Part shown: piece after piece, positions 8,615-16,439 of the stretch
Layout of the letters: every line of letters starts with the position of its first letter
Position numbering within the stretch: position 1 is the first letter of the stretch
Source: an uncultured Lachnospiraceae bacterium
GTDB taxonomy: Bacteria > Bacillota > Clostridia > Lachnospirales > Lachnospiraceae
Reading direction: 5' to 3'
Assembly (NCBI GenBank): GCA_910585625.1
Contig: CAJUFQ010000003.1
Span: 67,801-131,800 of the forward strand
DNA length: 64,000 bases
Notes under the pieces: model-generated
Told to the model about the DNA's origin: nothing
Database searches by the model: none
The model's input: the letters and a program-made list of their open reading frames with translations, nothing else
Made by a program: the position numbers and the translations under genes

Positions 8615-9067
8615 ATGATTGAAGCAACGAGTTGTGGTGGTGTGGTAATATTTCGCGGCAAGATTCTGCTTTTGTATAAGAATTACAAAAACAAGTATGA
8701 GGGCTGGGTTCTTCCGAAGGGGACTGTGGAATCAGGCGAAGAATATCGGGAGACTGCGGCAAGAGAAGTGCTGGAGGAGACTGGGGTGAATGCCCAGATT
8801 ATTAAGTATGTCGGAAAGAGCCAGTATACTTTCACCGTTCCTGACGATACTGTGGAAAAGGATGTCCATTGGTATCTGATGATGGCGGACAGTTATTACA
8901 GCAAACCACAACGGGAAGAATATTTTGTTGATTCAGGATACTACAAATTTCACGAAGCATATCATTTACTGCGTTTCGCAAATGAGAAACAGATAGTAGA
9001 AAAAGCATACAATGAATATCTTGATTTGAAAAAGAGTAATCTTTGGGGCAGCAGAAAATATTTTTAA
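8615..9067 (+). CDS. Nudix hydrolase
   Basis: The 150-residue protein contains a perfect Nudix box at residues 36-58 (G36, E42, R50, E51, E54, E55, G57), the metal-binding helix that hydrolyses nucleoside diphosphates linked to another group. The short length, the SCGGVVIF start and the PKGTVESGE motif place it with small housekeeping-type Nudix enzymes that act on dinucleoside polyphosphates or damaged nucleotides; the substrate cannot be assigned. AGGAGG precedes the ATG by eight bases. It has its own promoter and a hairpin terminator zone after it, so it looks monocistronic. Confidence 0.93.
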   Translation: MIEATSCGGVVIFRGKILLLYKNYKNKYEGWVLPKGTVESGEEYRETAAREVLEETGVNAQIIKYVGKSQYTFTVPDDTVEKDVHWYLMMADSYYSKPQREEYFVDSGYYKFHEAYHLLRFANEKQIVEKAYNEYLDLKKSNLWGSRKYF

Positions 9068-9103
9068 GTTTTTGCCCGCAGCGCAGGCAAAAAGTACGGA
9101 TAG

Positions 9104-9138
9104 AAAAGGTGTTCGCAGCAGGGACGCCTTTTCTCTTT
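9104..9138 (+). terminator. Rho-independent terminator after the Nudix gene
   Basis: AAAAGGTGT at 9104-9112 pairs with ACGCCTTTT at 9124-9132 with one wobble pair, followed by CTCTTT. A second small hairpin (TTTTTGCC at 9069-9076 with GGCAAAAA at 9086-9093) lies just before it and lacks a T-run. Confidence 0.6.
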
Positions 9139-9151
9139 CATGGAGAGTGGA

Positions 9152-9505
9152 ATGATTTGGTATAAGGAATTTTATGCAGGAGAGAGCGTCGAGCGGAAAA
9201 AAGAAAAGGTAAAATGGAAAGTCCTTCACAATGCCGGACAGCTGGATATCTATGTGATTGCCTTAAGCAGCAATCCCCGGAACTTGTTGGACATCATTTC
9301 CGCCAAAGAGCTGATGCAGAAAGCCTATCCCAAACAGGGCATGTTTGTCGTGGGCGTGGACAAAGGATATGACAACGCCATAGATTTGGCAGGGAAAATC
9401 ATCATGGACGTATTCCAGGAAACCGGAAATCTGAATGTCAGGGATTATTTTCTGGAACGCCAGCAAAAATTCAGGAGAAAACCTATATGGAAATTATCAT
9501 CCTGA
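9152..9505 (+). CDS. Conserved-looking protein of unknown function upstream of DUF2953/GerW
   Basis: I do not recognise a domain. The 117-residue soluble protein starts MIWYKEFYAGES, has a strand-rich middle (LDIYVIALSSNP, then GMFVVGVDKGYDNAIDL) and a basic, helical end. The pattern could be a small alpha/beta fold. The start at 9152 is preferred because GGAG at 9142-9145 lies a normal distance ahead; the ATG at 9140 would add four residues. The 3' end overlaps the DUF2953 gene by 19 bases, so the two are probably co-transcribed with gerW, which hints at a sporulation or envelope role. That role is inference from context only. Confidence 0.7.
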   Translation: MIWYKEFYAGESVERKKEKVKWKVLHNAGQLDIYVIALSSNPRNLLDIISAKELMQKAYPKQGMFVVGVDKGYDNAIDLAGKIIMDVFQETGNLNVRDYFLERQQKFRRKPIWKLSS

Positions 9506-10551
9506 TTCTGAAAATAATCGGCATTACAGTCGGTATCCTGATTGCCCTCTGCCTGTTGCTGCTTGCGGCAGTGTTAGCGGTTCCGGTCCGTTACCGTGCA
9601 GGCGCAGAATTCTATCAGACGAAATTCACGGGGGAGGCAATGTTCTCCTGGCTGTTCCGCATTGTTAACTTTCGGATATGCTATGGTGAGGATGGGCTGG
9701 CATATAAGCTGCGCCTCTTTGGGATATCCCTGAATCTTGGCAGGGAAAAAAAGCGGAGAAGGAGAGGGGGCAGGAAGAAACCTTCCGCTAAGCCGGCACA
9801 TAGCCGCATGGCAGAAAAACCTGGGAAATCAGCCGGCGAAGCCATAGGGAACCAGAAGCAGATATCAGGCGAAGCCATGGGGAACCAAAAGCAGATACCA
9901 AGTGAAGCCATAAGAGATTCAAAGCAGATATCAGGCGAAGCCATGGGGGATCAAAAGCAGATGCCAAGTGAAGCCATAAGGGATTCAAAGCAGATATCAG
10001 GCGAAGCCGGGAAGGAAAAACATCTTCCGGGAGGAAATAATACTGTTCCAGAGGGGAAGAATAAGGATAGGCAGCAAAAGGACCCAAAAAGGAAGCGTAA
10101 GCTGGCCGGCCGGTTCCGCGGGCTGTGGGGCAGATTAAAAAGGCGGTTTTCGGATACGGTGGCCAATGCCCGGACGGCAAAAGAAAAAATCGCGAACATA
10201 AAAAATATGGTTTTGGATGAAACTAACCAAAATGCTTTCCGTAAGTTCTTGAAGGAATTCCGCTATCTGCTGCGCCACTATTCCCCGCGGAAGGCATCGG
10301 GGGAGCTGGCCTTTGGCTTGGCAGACCCTGCAAAGACCGGACAGGTTTTGGGCGCGTTGAGCATGTTCCCATTCTGGGCGCGGTATAAAATCAGCATAAT
10401 GCCGGATTTCCAGGCGCAGACATTTTTTGCAGAAGGACGGATAATGGTGATGGGGCGCGTACGTTCCTGGCATCTGTTCTTGTCGGCTATCCGGTTGGTC
10501 AGAGAGAAAGACGTAAGGCAATTATTTGATAAGGGCCAGAATATATCATAA
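9487..10551 (+). CDS. DUF2953 membrane protein
   Basis: The 354-residue protein has an N-terminal membrane helix (about residues 4-28), a short domain, a long hydrophilic lysine/glutamine-rich insert (about 80-215) and a conserved C-terminal part containing FRYLLRHYSPRKASGELAFG and FGLADPAKTGQ-like strands typical of DUF2953. Members of this family lie next to GerW/YtfJ in spore formers; their biochemical role is unknown. The insert contains tandem 11-residue repeats (see the repeat entry), and homologues I know of are usually shorter (about 200-250 residues). The ATG at 9487 overlaps the preceding gene, and gerW follows after 15 bases. Confidence 0.85.
   Translation: MEIIILILKIIGITVGILIALCLLLLAAVLAVPVRYRAGAEFYQTKFTGEAMFSWLFRIVNFRICYGEDGLAYKLRLFGISLNLGREKKRRRRGGRKKPSAKPAHSRMAEKPGKSAGEAIGNQKQISGEAMGNQKQIPSEAIRDSKQISGEAMGDQKQMPSEAIRDSKQISGEAGKEKHLPGGNNTVPEGKNKDRQQKDPKRKRKLAGRFRGLWGRLKRRFSDTVANARTAKEKIANIKNMVLDETNQNAFRKFLKEFRYLLRHYSPRKASGELAFGLADPAKTGQVLGALSMFPFWARYKISIMPDFQAQTFFAEGRIMVMGRVRSWHLFLSAIRLVREKDVRQLFDKGQNIS
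9832..10029 (+). repeat. Tandem 33-bp repeats inside the DUF2953 gene
   Basis: About six in-frame 33-base units starting at 9832, 9865, 9898, 9931, 9964 and 9997 encode 11-residue repeats of two alternating types, SGEAMGNQKQI and PSEAIRDSKQI; the last unit decays. The alternation gives a 66-base higher-order unit present twice (9865-9930 and 9931-9996). The repeats lie in the hydrophilic insert, so copy number could vary without breaking the frame. Confidence 0.9.
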
Positions 10552-10566
10552 CAGGAGGTTATATTT

Positions 10567-10998
10567 ATGCAGGAAAATAATTTCAACACAACCGTCCAGT
10601 CTTTATTCAAAGGGATGGACAGCTTTATTACGACAAAGACCGTAGTTGGGGAGGCGTTAAGCATTGGCGACACCATTATCCTTCCGTTGGTTGAGGTATC
10701 CTTCGGGGTTGGGGCCGGAGCGTTCAATCAGGACAAGAAAAACAGCGCAGGCGGAGGGCTGGGCGGCAAGATTACGCCGAGTGCCGTGTTGGTGATACAA
10801 AACGGCAACGCGAAGCTGGTAAATGTTAAGAACCAGGATGGGATTACCAAGGTTCTCGACATGGTGCCGGAATTGGTAGACAGATTCACAAGCAAGAATA
10901 CTTCAAAGAAGGCGTCCGGGGCGGACGACGCTGCCAAGGAGGCTGCGGCAAAAGACCTCTCGGAGAAGCTGAACCTCTCATCAGAAGAAGGCGTGTAA
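10567..10998 (+). CDS. ytfJ: GerW-family sporulation protein YtfJ
   Basis: The 143-residue protein has the YtfJ/GerW core: an N-terminal helix (VQSLFKGMDSF), the strand pair KTVVGEALSIGDTIILPLVEVSFG and a glycine-rich stretch (GGGLGGKITPSAVLVI). Proteins of this family are made during sporulation and affect spore germination in Bacillus. The C-terminal 40 residues are charged and alanine/lysine rich. A perfect AGGAGG lies ahead of the ATG, and a hairpin with six Ts follows. Its presence, with the SASP gene and ylbJ elsewhere in the window, shows the organism forms spores. Confidence 0.93.
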   Translation: MQENNFNTTVQSLFKGMDSFITTKTVVGEALSIGDTIILPLVEVSFGVGAGAFNQDKKNSAGGGLGGKITPSAVLVIQNGNAKLVNVKNQDGITKVLDMVPELVDRFTSKNTSKKASGADDAAKEAAAKDLSEKLNLSSEEGV

Positions 10999-11045
10999 GG
11001 GAGCCTTCCAGAGGAATTAAGGCTGACATGCATAAGGAACCGGAA

Positions 11046-11083
11046 CAGAGCATATATTAGTGATGATATATACTCTGTTTTTT
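11046..11083 (+). terminator. Terminator after ytfJ
   Basis: CAGAGCATATAT at 11046-11057 pairs with ATATATACTCTG ending at 11077 with one mismatch and is followed by six Ts (11078-11083). It lies directly before a small membrane-peptide gene, so it may also act as an attenuator for that gene. Confidence 0.6.
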
Positions 11084-11093
11084 GGTGATGCCC

Positions 11094-11231
11094 ATGAAAC
11101 GACTGATAGGCTTTATTTTGTTCTGGATTGCGGTGGGGATGGCAATCATGCTCATCCTGCCCTTTGAATTGTTGGGTGTACTGATTATTTTCGTATTACT
11201 GCTGCTGGGATATAATCTGTTCTGCTGTTAG
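11094..11231 (+). CDS. Small membrane protein of 45 residues
   Basis: This short open frame encodes MKRLIGFILFWIAVGMAIML, then a polar turn (PFELLG), a second hydrophobic helix and the ending GYNLFCC. The two predicted membrane segments, basic start and terminal cysteine pair argue for a real peptide rather than chance. A start six bases earlier (ATG 11088) is possible; the ribosome site is weak (GGTGATG). The gene begins right after the ytfJ terminator hairpin. The function is unknown; similar tiny two-helix proteins ending in YNLFCC seem familiar from clostridia, but I cannot verify that here. Confidence 0.6.
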   Translation: MKRLIGFILFWIAVGMAIMLILPFELLGVLIIFVLLLLGYNLFCC

Positions 11232-11278
11232 GGCTTTCGTCTGCGTGTTTTAAAGCAGCGTTTCCTTCCTGACAGCGC

Positions 11279-11316
11279 AAAAAAGAGGCAGTGCATTGAT
11301 TTACCAATGAACTGCC
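11279..11316 (-). terminator. Terminator of rpmB
   Basis: GGCAGT at 11287-11292 pairs with ACTGCC at 11311-11316, with an inner ATTG/CAAT stem; on the minus strand the hairpin is followed by six Us (11279-11284). Confidence 0.65.
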
Positions 11317-11337
11317 CTGAACAGACTTCGATATGAA

Positions 11338-11529
11338 CTAAGCTCTTTCAACTTTTCCGCTTCGCAGGCAGGAAGTACATACATACATCCTCTTTGTGTT
11401 GCTGCTTCCTTCGACTTTGCACCTTACGGATTTGATGTTGGACCTCCACATTTTATTGGTTCTTCTATGTGAATGGCTGACATTCTTTCCGAAATGCGCG
11501 CCTTTTCCACAAATGCTGCATTTTGCCAT
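11338..11529 (-). CDS. rpmB: 50S ribosomal protein bL28
   Basis: The 63-residue protein starts MAKCSICGKG and has the conserved SHSHRRTN segment. It is the zinc-binding form, with cysteine pairs C4/C7 and C51/C54. The ATG at 11529 is set by AAGGAGGTG eight bases upstream; an upstream in-frame extension has no ribosome site. As in Bacillus, rpmB is transcribed away from the asp23/yloV-like operon. It has its own promoter and terminator. Confidence 0.97.
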   Translation of the reverse strand: MAKCSICGKGAHFGKNVSHSHRRTNKMWRSNIKSVRCKVEGSSNTKRMYVCTSCLRSGKVERA

Positions 11530-11592
11530 AACTGCACCTCCTTGCACCTTACTAAGCCTATACGTTTTAAAACCAAGGCTCACAACATACAT

Positions 11593-11621
11593 ATTCTACC
11601 AGAAAGAAAGGCATTTTGCAA
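11593..11621 (-). promoter_or_regulatory. Promoter of rpmB
   Basis: Reading the minus strand, TTGCAA (11616-11621) and TAGAAT (11593-11598) are separated by 17 bases, about 64 bases before the rpmB start codon. Confidence 0.65.
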
Positions 11622-11655
11622 GCAAAAAATGATTTTTTTACAAAAAAGAAAATAT

Positions 11656-11687
11656 TTGTTTCTTTTTTTTGTAAAACAGGGTATAAT
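11656..11687 (+). promoter_or_regulatory. Probable promoter of the asp23-like operon
   Basis: A perfect TATAAT at 11682-11687 lies 45 bases before the asp23-like start. The -35 region is unclear: TTGTTT at 11656-11661 has a 20-base spacer, so only the -10 is convincing. A long A/T tract (11626-11670) precedes it and might act as an UP element. Confidence 0.45.
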
Positions 11688-11732
11688 ATGGCATATGATT
11701 TCATTAACCTGAAAAAGTATGGAGGTTACAGT

Positions 11733-12089
11733 ATGAAAGGACAGTTAGAGACACAATATGGAAAAGTGTTGATTAATACAGATGTTATTGCAATTTATGC
11801 CGGTTCTGTTGCAGTAGAATGCTTCGGGATTGTGGGGATGGCTGCCGTAAATGTGAAAGATGGACTGGTAAGGCTTTTGAAGCGAGACTATCTGAACCAT
11901 GGCATCAACGTCAGCCTCAAGGATAACAAGATTCATCTGGATTTCCATGTGATTGTTTCTTATGGGGTGAGTATTTCCACTGTTTCTGATAACTTAATCA
12001 GTACGGTGAAATACCAGGTAGAAGAATTTACCGGTATGAAAATCGAAAAAATCAACATCTTTGTCGAAGGTGTGAGAGTGATTGATTAA
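11733..12089 (+). CDS. Asp23/Gls24-family envelope stress protein (YloU-like)
   Basis: The 118-residue protein matches the small Asp23 family: YGKVLINTDVIAIYAG near the start, a VECFGIVGM motif, and the ending KIEKINIFVEGVRV, in which the alternating strands of the fold are visible. Members associate with the membrane and with cell wall stress; the short YloU form is nearly universal in Firmicutes next to yloV and recG, as seen here. GGAGG lies ahead of the ATG at 11733. The next gene starts 13 bases downstream. Confidence 0.93.
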   Translation: MKGQLETQYGKVLINTDVIAIYAGSVAVECFGIVGMAAVNVKDGLVRLLKRDYLNHGINVSLKDNKIHLDFHVIVSYGVSISTVSDNLISTVKYQVEEFTGMKIEKINIFVEGVRVID

Positions 12090-12102
12090 GGAGGACGTAA
12101 AA

Positions 12103-13806
12103 GTGGCGACAACTAAGATAGATGCCCCCATGCTTTCTAAAATGTTTCTGGCGGGCGCAAAGAATCTGGAAGCAAAAAAGGAATGGATCAACGAACTGAA
12201 TGTATTTCCAGTGCCGGACGGCGATACCGGGACAAACATGACGATGACTATTATGTCAGCGGCAGCGGAAGTAAGCAGTTTAGGTACAGATCCTGATATG
12301 GCAGATTTGGCGAAGGCAATTTCGTCTGGTTCCCTCAGGGGCGCAAGGGGCAATTCAGGAGTCATTCTCTCCCAGCTGTTCCGCGGGTTCACCAGAGGAA
12401 TCAGTAAGCATAAAGAACTGGACACCATCGTTTTATGCGATGCCCTGCAGAAAGCAGTGGAGACTGCATATAAAGCCGTCATGAAACCGAAGGAAGGGAC
12501 GATCCTTACGGTGGCGAAAGGCGCGGCGGACAAGGCCATGGAAATGATTGGCGAGACGGATGACCTGGCGGTATTCATGGATGAAGTAATCAGGCATGCG
12601 GATTATGTCTTGAGCAAGACCCCGGAAATGCTTCCGGTATTGAAGCAAGCCGGCGTCGTGGATTCCGGCGGACAGGGGCTTGTCACCGTGCTGAAGGGTG
12701 CATATGACGCCCTGACGGGCAAAGAAGTTGACTATACGATTGAGAACGTCTCCTCTACGGCCGACGTGGTCAAGATTTCACAGCAGGCAGAGCAGGACAT
12801 CAAATTTGGGTATTGTACAGAATTCATTATCGTGCTGAACCAGCCATTGAAAGAGAAAGAAGAGCTGGATTTCAAGGCTTTCTTGGATTCCATCGGTGAT
12901 TCTATCGTTGTGGTAGCAGATGATGAGGTGACAAAAGTCCATGTACATACCAATGATCCTGGACTTGCCATTCAGCGTGCCTTGACGTATGGTTCACTGA
13001 GCAAAATCAAAATTGACAACATGCGCGAAGAACATCAGGAAAAACTGATTAAGGACGCGCAGAAAGTAGCTGCCGAGCAGAAGGCCGAAGATGAGGAGCG
13101 CCGCTCGAAACAGGACGCCATAGCAGAGAAAAGCCAGATGCCGAAGAAGGATATGGGCTTTGTCTCCGTCTCTATCGGAGAAGGCATCAATGAGATTTTC
13201 AAGGGGCTGGGCGCAGATTACATCATCGCCGGGGGGCAGACCATGAATCCCAGCACCGAGGATGTACTGAACGCGATTGAGGAAGTGAATGCTGAAAATA
13301 TCTTCATCCTCCCTAATAATAAAAATATCATCCTTGCGGCGAACCAGGCAGCATCCCTGATAGAAGAGAAAAATGTTTTCGTGATCCCTACAAAAACCGT
13401 GCCGCAGGGAATCACGGCTCTGATTAACTTCATGCCTGACAGTTCGGCGGAAGAGAATGCACAGCGCATGGCGGAAGAGCTGTCCAATGTCAAGAGCGGG
13501 CAGGTGACATATGCAGTGCGTGACACCCTTATTGACGATAAGGCCATCAAGCAGGGAGATTATATGGGGATTGGCGACAGCGCCATCCTCTCTGTAGGGA
13601 AAGACATGGAAAGCGTCACCAAAGATATGGTGGCGGAGATGGTAGATGAGGATTCTGCCATTATCAGCATCTACTATGGAGAAGAAGTAAAAGAGGCTGC
13701 AGCGCAGAAGCTGGGGGCAGAGCTGGAAGAGCAGTATCCAGAATGTGAGATAGAGGTTCATTTTGGCGGCCAGCCGATTTATTACTATGTCATTTCAGTA
13801 GAATGA
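12103..13806 (+). CDS. DAK2-domain protein YloV, fatty acid kinase FakA-like
   Basis: The 567-residue protein has an N-terminal DhaL-type kinase domain with the metal/ATP motif VPDGDTGTNM (about residues 32-44) and SSGSLRGARGNSG, and C-terminal domains of the YloV/FakA family. FakA phosphorylates fatty acids bound to a FakB (DegV) partner so that external fatty acids can enter phospholipid synthesis. The start is GTG at 12103, eight bases after AAGGAGG; an in-frame ATG at 12082 lies inside the previous gene. No fakB gene is in the window. The order asp23-like, yloV, recG matches Bacillus. Confidence 0.92.
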   Translation: MATTKIDAPMLSKMFLAGAKNLEAKKEWINELNVFPVPDGDTGTNMTMTIMSAAAEVSSLGTDPDMADLAKAISSGSLRGARGNSGVILSQLFRGFTRGISKHKELDTIVLCDALQKAVETAYKAVMKPKEGTILTVAKGAADKAMEMIGETDDLAVFMDEVIRHADYVLSKTPEMLPVLKQAGVVDSGGQGLVTVLKGAYDALTGKEVDYTIENVSSTADVVKISQQAEQDIKFGYCTEFIIVLNQPLKEKEELDFKAFLDSIGDSIVVVADDEVTKVHVHTNDPGLAIQRALTYGSLSKIKIDNMREEHQEKLIKDAQKVAAEQKAEDEERRSKQDAIAEKSQMPKKDMGFVSVSIGEGINEIFKGLGADYIIAGGQTMNPSTEDVLNAIEEVNAENIFILPNNKNIILAANQAASLIEEKNVFVIPTKTVPQGITALINFMPDSSAEENAQRMAEELSNVKSGQVTYAVRDTLIDDKAIKQGDYMGIGDSAILSVGKDMESVTKDMVAEMVDEDSAIISIYYGEEVKEAAAQKLGAELEEQYPECEIEVHFGGQPIYYYVISVE

Positions 13807-13819
13807 GAGGGGCAGTCCC

Positions 13820-16018
13820 ATGGATAAATCATCTTCAATCGGGGCGATAAAAGGGATTGGCGCAAAAACAGAACAGTTATTCCATAACCTGGGAGTATAC
13901 ACCGTCGGTGATATACTCCTTCATTATCCGAAAGATTATGACAGGTTGCCGCCAATTACGCCGCTGCCGGAACTTCCGATGCTTCTGGGATTGGGAAACT
14001 CCCGGAATGCACAGCCAGAAGATACATCGCCAGGCATCTGTGAGGAGGGCCGCCAGCCGGAAGTTATCGCCGCGGTCGCGGCAAGAGTGGACAAGGCGCC
14101 GTTTGTACGTGCGGGAAGGAATATGCAAGTCACCTCGCTCACGCTTAAAGCGCAAAATGTTACCTTAGACCTTGTGTGGTTCCGTATGCCCTACCTGAGA
14201 AATACATTAAAAGCAGGGGCGTGGTTTGTGTTTTCCGGGAAGCTGGCAGCTAAGGGGCAAGCGTTCCATATGGAACAGCCGCAGATATATACCCCGGAAA
14301 AGTACGAGGCCATGCAGAACTGTCTCTGGCCATGTTATCCGCTGACCGCAGGGCTCAAGAAAAATAAGCTTGCCCAGACCATCCGCCAGGCATTGGAGGG
14401 GCTGGATCTGTCAGCGGATTATCTCTCAGAGGAAATCCGGGCGCGGCATCAGCTTGCCGAGTACAACTATGCCATTGAGAATATCCATTTTCCAGAGAGC
14501 GCAGAGGCCCTGGAACAGGCGCGCAAACGTCTGATTTTTGACGAATTTTTCAAGTTCATCCTATCTGCCGGTATGCAGAAGGAGCAGATGGAAGAGGTAG
14601 TGAATGCTTTTTCCTTCCTTCCGCTGGCAGGCACGTCTGCAAACACCGGAGATTGCAAAGAAGAAGTGGGCGCAGCCCGGCCGTCCGCCCTCTGGGCGGA
14701 TCGGGTCATGGATCGGCTGCCTTACCGCCTGACTGGGGCGCAGGAACGAACGTTGTCAGAAATCCGCGGAGACTTACGCGGCAAAAAGATTATGCAGCGT
14801 CTCGTGCAAGGGGATGTCGGCTCAGGAAAAACGATAATCGCTTTCCTTGCTATGTTGGATGCGGCACAGTCGGGCTACCAGTCTGCACTGATGGCCCCGA
14901 CAGAAGTGCTGGCCATGCAGCATTATCAGAACTTCACGGAGCTATGTGATAATTATGGGCTGCCGGTACCGGTCATCCTTCTGACCGGCTCGCTGACAGC
15001 AAAGGAGAAACGCCGCGCCTATGAGAGGATGCAGCTCTATCCTAACGCCATGGTGGTCGGCACCCACGCATTGATCCAGGAACGCGCCTTATACGATAAC
15101 CTTGCGCTTGTGGTTACGGATGAGCAGCACCGATTTGGGGTCAAGCAGCGGGAATCCTTGTTCCTCAAAGGCTCTCAGCCACATGTGCTGGTCATGAGCG
15201 CAACGCCGATTCCGCGGACGCTTGCCATCATCCTTTATGGCGACCTGGATATTTCCGTGATTGATGAGGTTCCGGCGAGACGCCTCCCTGTCAAGAGCTG
15301 CGTGGTTGGGAAAAAAGCCCGCAATGCGTCCTATGATTTTCTCAGGAAAGAGATTGCAGATGGACACCAGGCATACGTTATCTGCCCGCTGGTGGAAGAG
15401 AGCGAAGGCCTGGAGGCTGAGAATGTGACGGAATACGCCGAGAAGCTCAAAGAGCAGATGCCGGCAGGGATTCTTGTGGAATGCCTGCATGGAAAAATGA
15501 AATCTGGCAGGAAAAACCTCATCATGGAGCAGTTTGCGCGCAATGAGATCCAGGTGCTGGTATCTACCACAGTCGTCGAAGTAGGCGTCAATGTGCCTAA
15601 TGCCACGGTGATGATGATTGAGGACGCGCAGCGATTCGGTCTTGCCCAGCTCCACCAGCTGCGCGGCAGGGTAGGGCGGGGCGATGCGCAGTCCTACTGC
15701 ATCATGGTCAACACAACGGATTCGGAGAAGGCCAAAAAACGTCTGGAAATCCTCAATAAATCGAATGACGGCTTCTTTATTGCAGGAGAAGACTTAAAGC
15801 TCCGTGGCCCGGGGGATTTCTTTGGCATACGCCAGAGCGGGCTGCTGGAATTCCGTCTGGGAGATATTTACCAGAATGCAGATTTATTAAAGCAGGCTTC
15901 TGAGGAGGCTAATCTTCTGCTGGAAGAGGACAGGAAGCTGGAATTGGCGGAACACGGCAGGATTCGTGAGGAAATCAGCTATTACCTGGACAGGCAGGCG
16001 GAGATTGTGAACCTTTAA
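13820..16018 (+). CDS. recG: ATP-dependent DNA helicase RecG
   Basis: RecG remodels stalled forks and Holliday junctions. The 732-residue protein has the N-terminal wedge/OB domain, Walker A GDVGSGKT at 331-338, the DEQH box at 434-437, the SATPIPRT motif III, and a C-terminal helicase half with the QLRGRVGRG motif. It is longer than the common 680-700 residues because of two low-complexity insertions, around 55-80 in the wedge domain and around 268-292 before the helicase core. It follows the yloV-like gene by 13 bases and is closed by a perfect hairpin. Confidence 0.97.
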   Translation: MDKSSSIGAIKGIGAKTEQLFHNLGVYTVGDILLHYPKDYDRLPPITPLPELPMLLGLGNSRNAQPEDTSPGICEEGRQPEVIAAVAARVDKAPFVRAGRNMQVTSLTLKAQNVTLDLVWFRMPYLRNTLKAGAWFVFSGKLAAKGQAFHMEQPQIYTPEKYEAMQNCLWPCYPLTAGLKKNKLAQTIRQALEGLDLSADYLSEEIRARHQLAEYNYAIENIHFPESAEALEQARKRLIFDEFFKFILSAGMQKEQMEEVVNAFSFLPLAGTSANTGDCKEEVGAARPSALWADRVMDRLPYRLTGAQERTLSEIRGDLRGKKIMQRLVQGDVGSGKTIIAFLAMLDAAQSGYQSALMAPTEVLAMQHYQNFTELCDNYGLPVPVILLTGSLTAKEKRRAYERMQLYPNAMVVGTHALIQERALYDNLALVVTDEQHRFGVKQRESLFLKGSQPHVLVMSATPIPRTLAIILYGDLDISVIDEVPARRLPVKSCVVGKKARNASYDFLRKEIADGHQAYVICPLVEESEGLEAENVTEYAEKLKEQMPAGILVECLHGKMKSGRKNLIMEQFARNEIQVLVSTTVVEVGVNVPNATVMMIEDAQRFGLAQLHQLRGRVGRGDAQSYCIMVNTTDSEKAKKRLEILNKSNDGFFIAGEDLKLRGPGDFFGIRQSGLLEFRLGDIYQNADLLKQASEEANLLLEEDRKLELAEHGRIREEISYYLDRQAEIVNL

Positions 16019-16031
16019 CCATAGAATACGC

Positions 16032-16063
16032 AAAGGGAGACGCCAAATCCGGCGTCTCCCTTT
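16032..16063. terminator. Bidirectional hairpin between recG and the SASP gene
   Basis: A perfect 13-bp inverted repeat, AAAGGGAGACGCC at 16032-16044 and its complement at 16051-16063, with a six-base loop, lies between convergent genes. Only the three terminal A/T pairs supply a U-tract in either direction. Confidence 0.7.
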
Positions 16064-16077
16064 CCTGCTGGCTCTAG

Positions 16078-16281
16078 TTATTTGCCAGCCATCTGTCTTT
16101 CTTGGGCCTCGATCATTTTCTTCACCATATAGCCACCTACAGAACCATTCTGTCTGGAGGTTAAGTCTCCGTTATAGCCGTCCTTCAAGGGGACGCCAAT
16201 CTCATTAGCTACTTCAAACTTGAACTTATCCAATGCACCTTTTGCTTCTGCAACCACTGCCTTGTTAGATGAATTTGACAT
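16078..16281 (-). CDS. Alpha/beta-type small acid-soluble spore protein
   Basis: SASPs coat and protect DNA in the dormant spore and are degraded by the germination protease. The 67-residue protein has both family signatures: the protease-site segment KFEVANEIGVPL (about 21-32) and the DNA-binding segment around LTSRQNGSVGGYMVKKMIE (40-58). The ATG at 16281 follows AGGAGGG. A sigma-G-like promoter and a leader hairpin lie upstream. This gene is a direct marker of spore formation. Confidence 0.96.
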   Translation of the reverse strand: MSNSSNKAVVAEAKGALDKFKFEVANEIGVPLKDGYNGDLTSRQNGSVGGYMVKKMIEAQERQMAGK

Positions 16282-16309
16282 ATCGTTTCCCTCCTGTTGT
16301 CTTTCGTAC

Positions 16310-16350
16310 CATGCACACGGAACCGCGCAGCGCGTGCTTGCGTGTGTATG
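16310..16350 (-). promoter_or_regulatory. Hairpin in the SASP gene leader
   Basis: CATGCACACG (16310-16319) and CGTGTGTATG (16341-16350) form a 10-bp stem with one mismatch in the minus-strand RNA, around a GC-rich inner CGCG-CTG-CGCG stem. The structure ends 28 bases before the SASP start codon, just ahead of its ribosome site. No function is known to me. Confidence 0.4.
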
Positions 16351-16375
16351 TTGCAGCCTTTCGGCTACAGAGATA

Positions 16376-16406
16376 TTATATGCAGGACAGACAGGATCAG
16401 ACATGC
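16376..16406 (-). promoter_or_regulatory. Possible sigma-G promoter of the SASP gene
   Basis: On the minus strand GCATG (rc of 16402-16406) and CATATAA (rc of 16376-16382) resemble the forespore sigma-G boxes GHATR and CATNHTA with one mismatch and a 19-base spacing (18 is usual). SASP genes are typical sigma-G targets, which is the main support. Confidence 0.4.
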
Positions 16407-16439
16407 AGTTCTTTCCGTTTTTTACAGAAAATAGCAATT

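Noticed and set aside
9832..10029. CRISPR-like regularly spaced repeats
   Set aside because: The units are contiguous 33-base repeats without spacers, remain in frame and encode an 11-residue peptide repeat; no cas genes are near.
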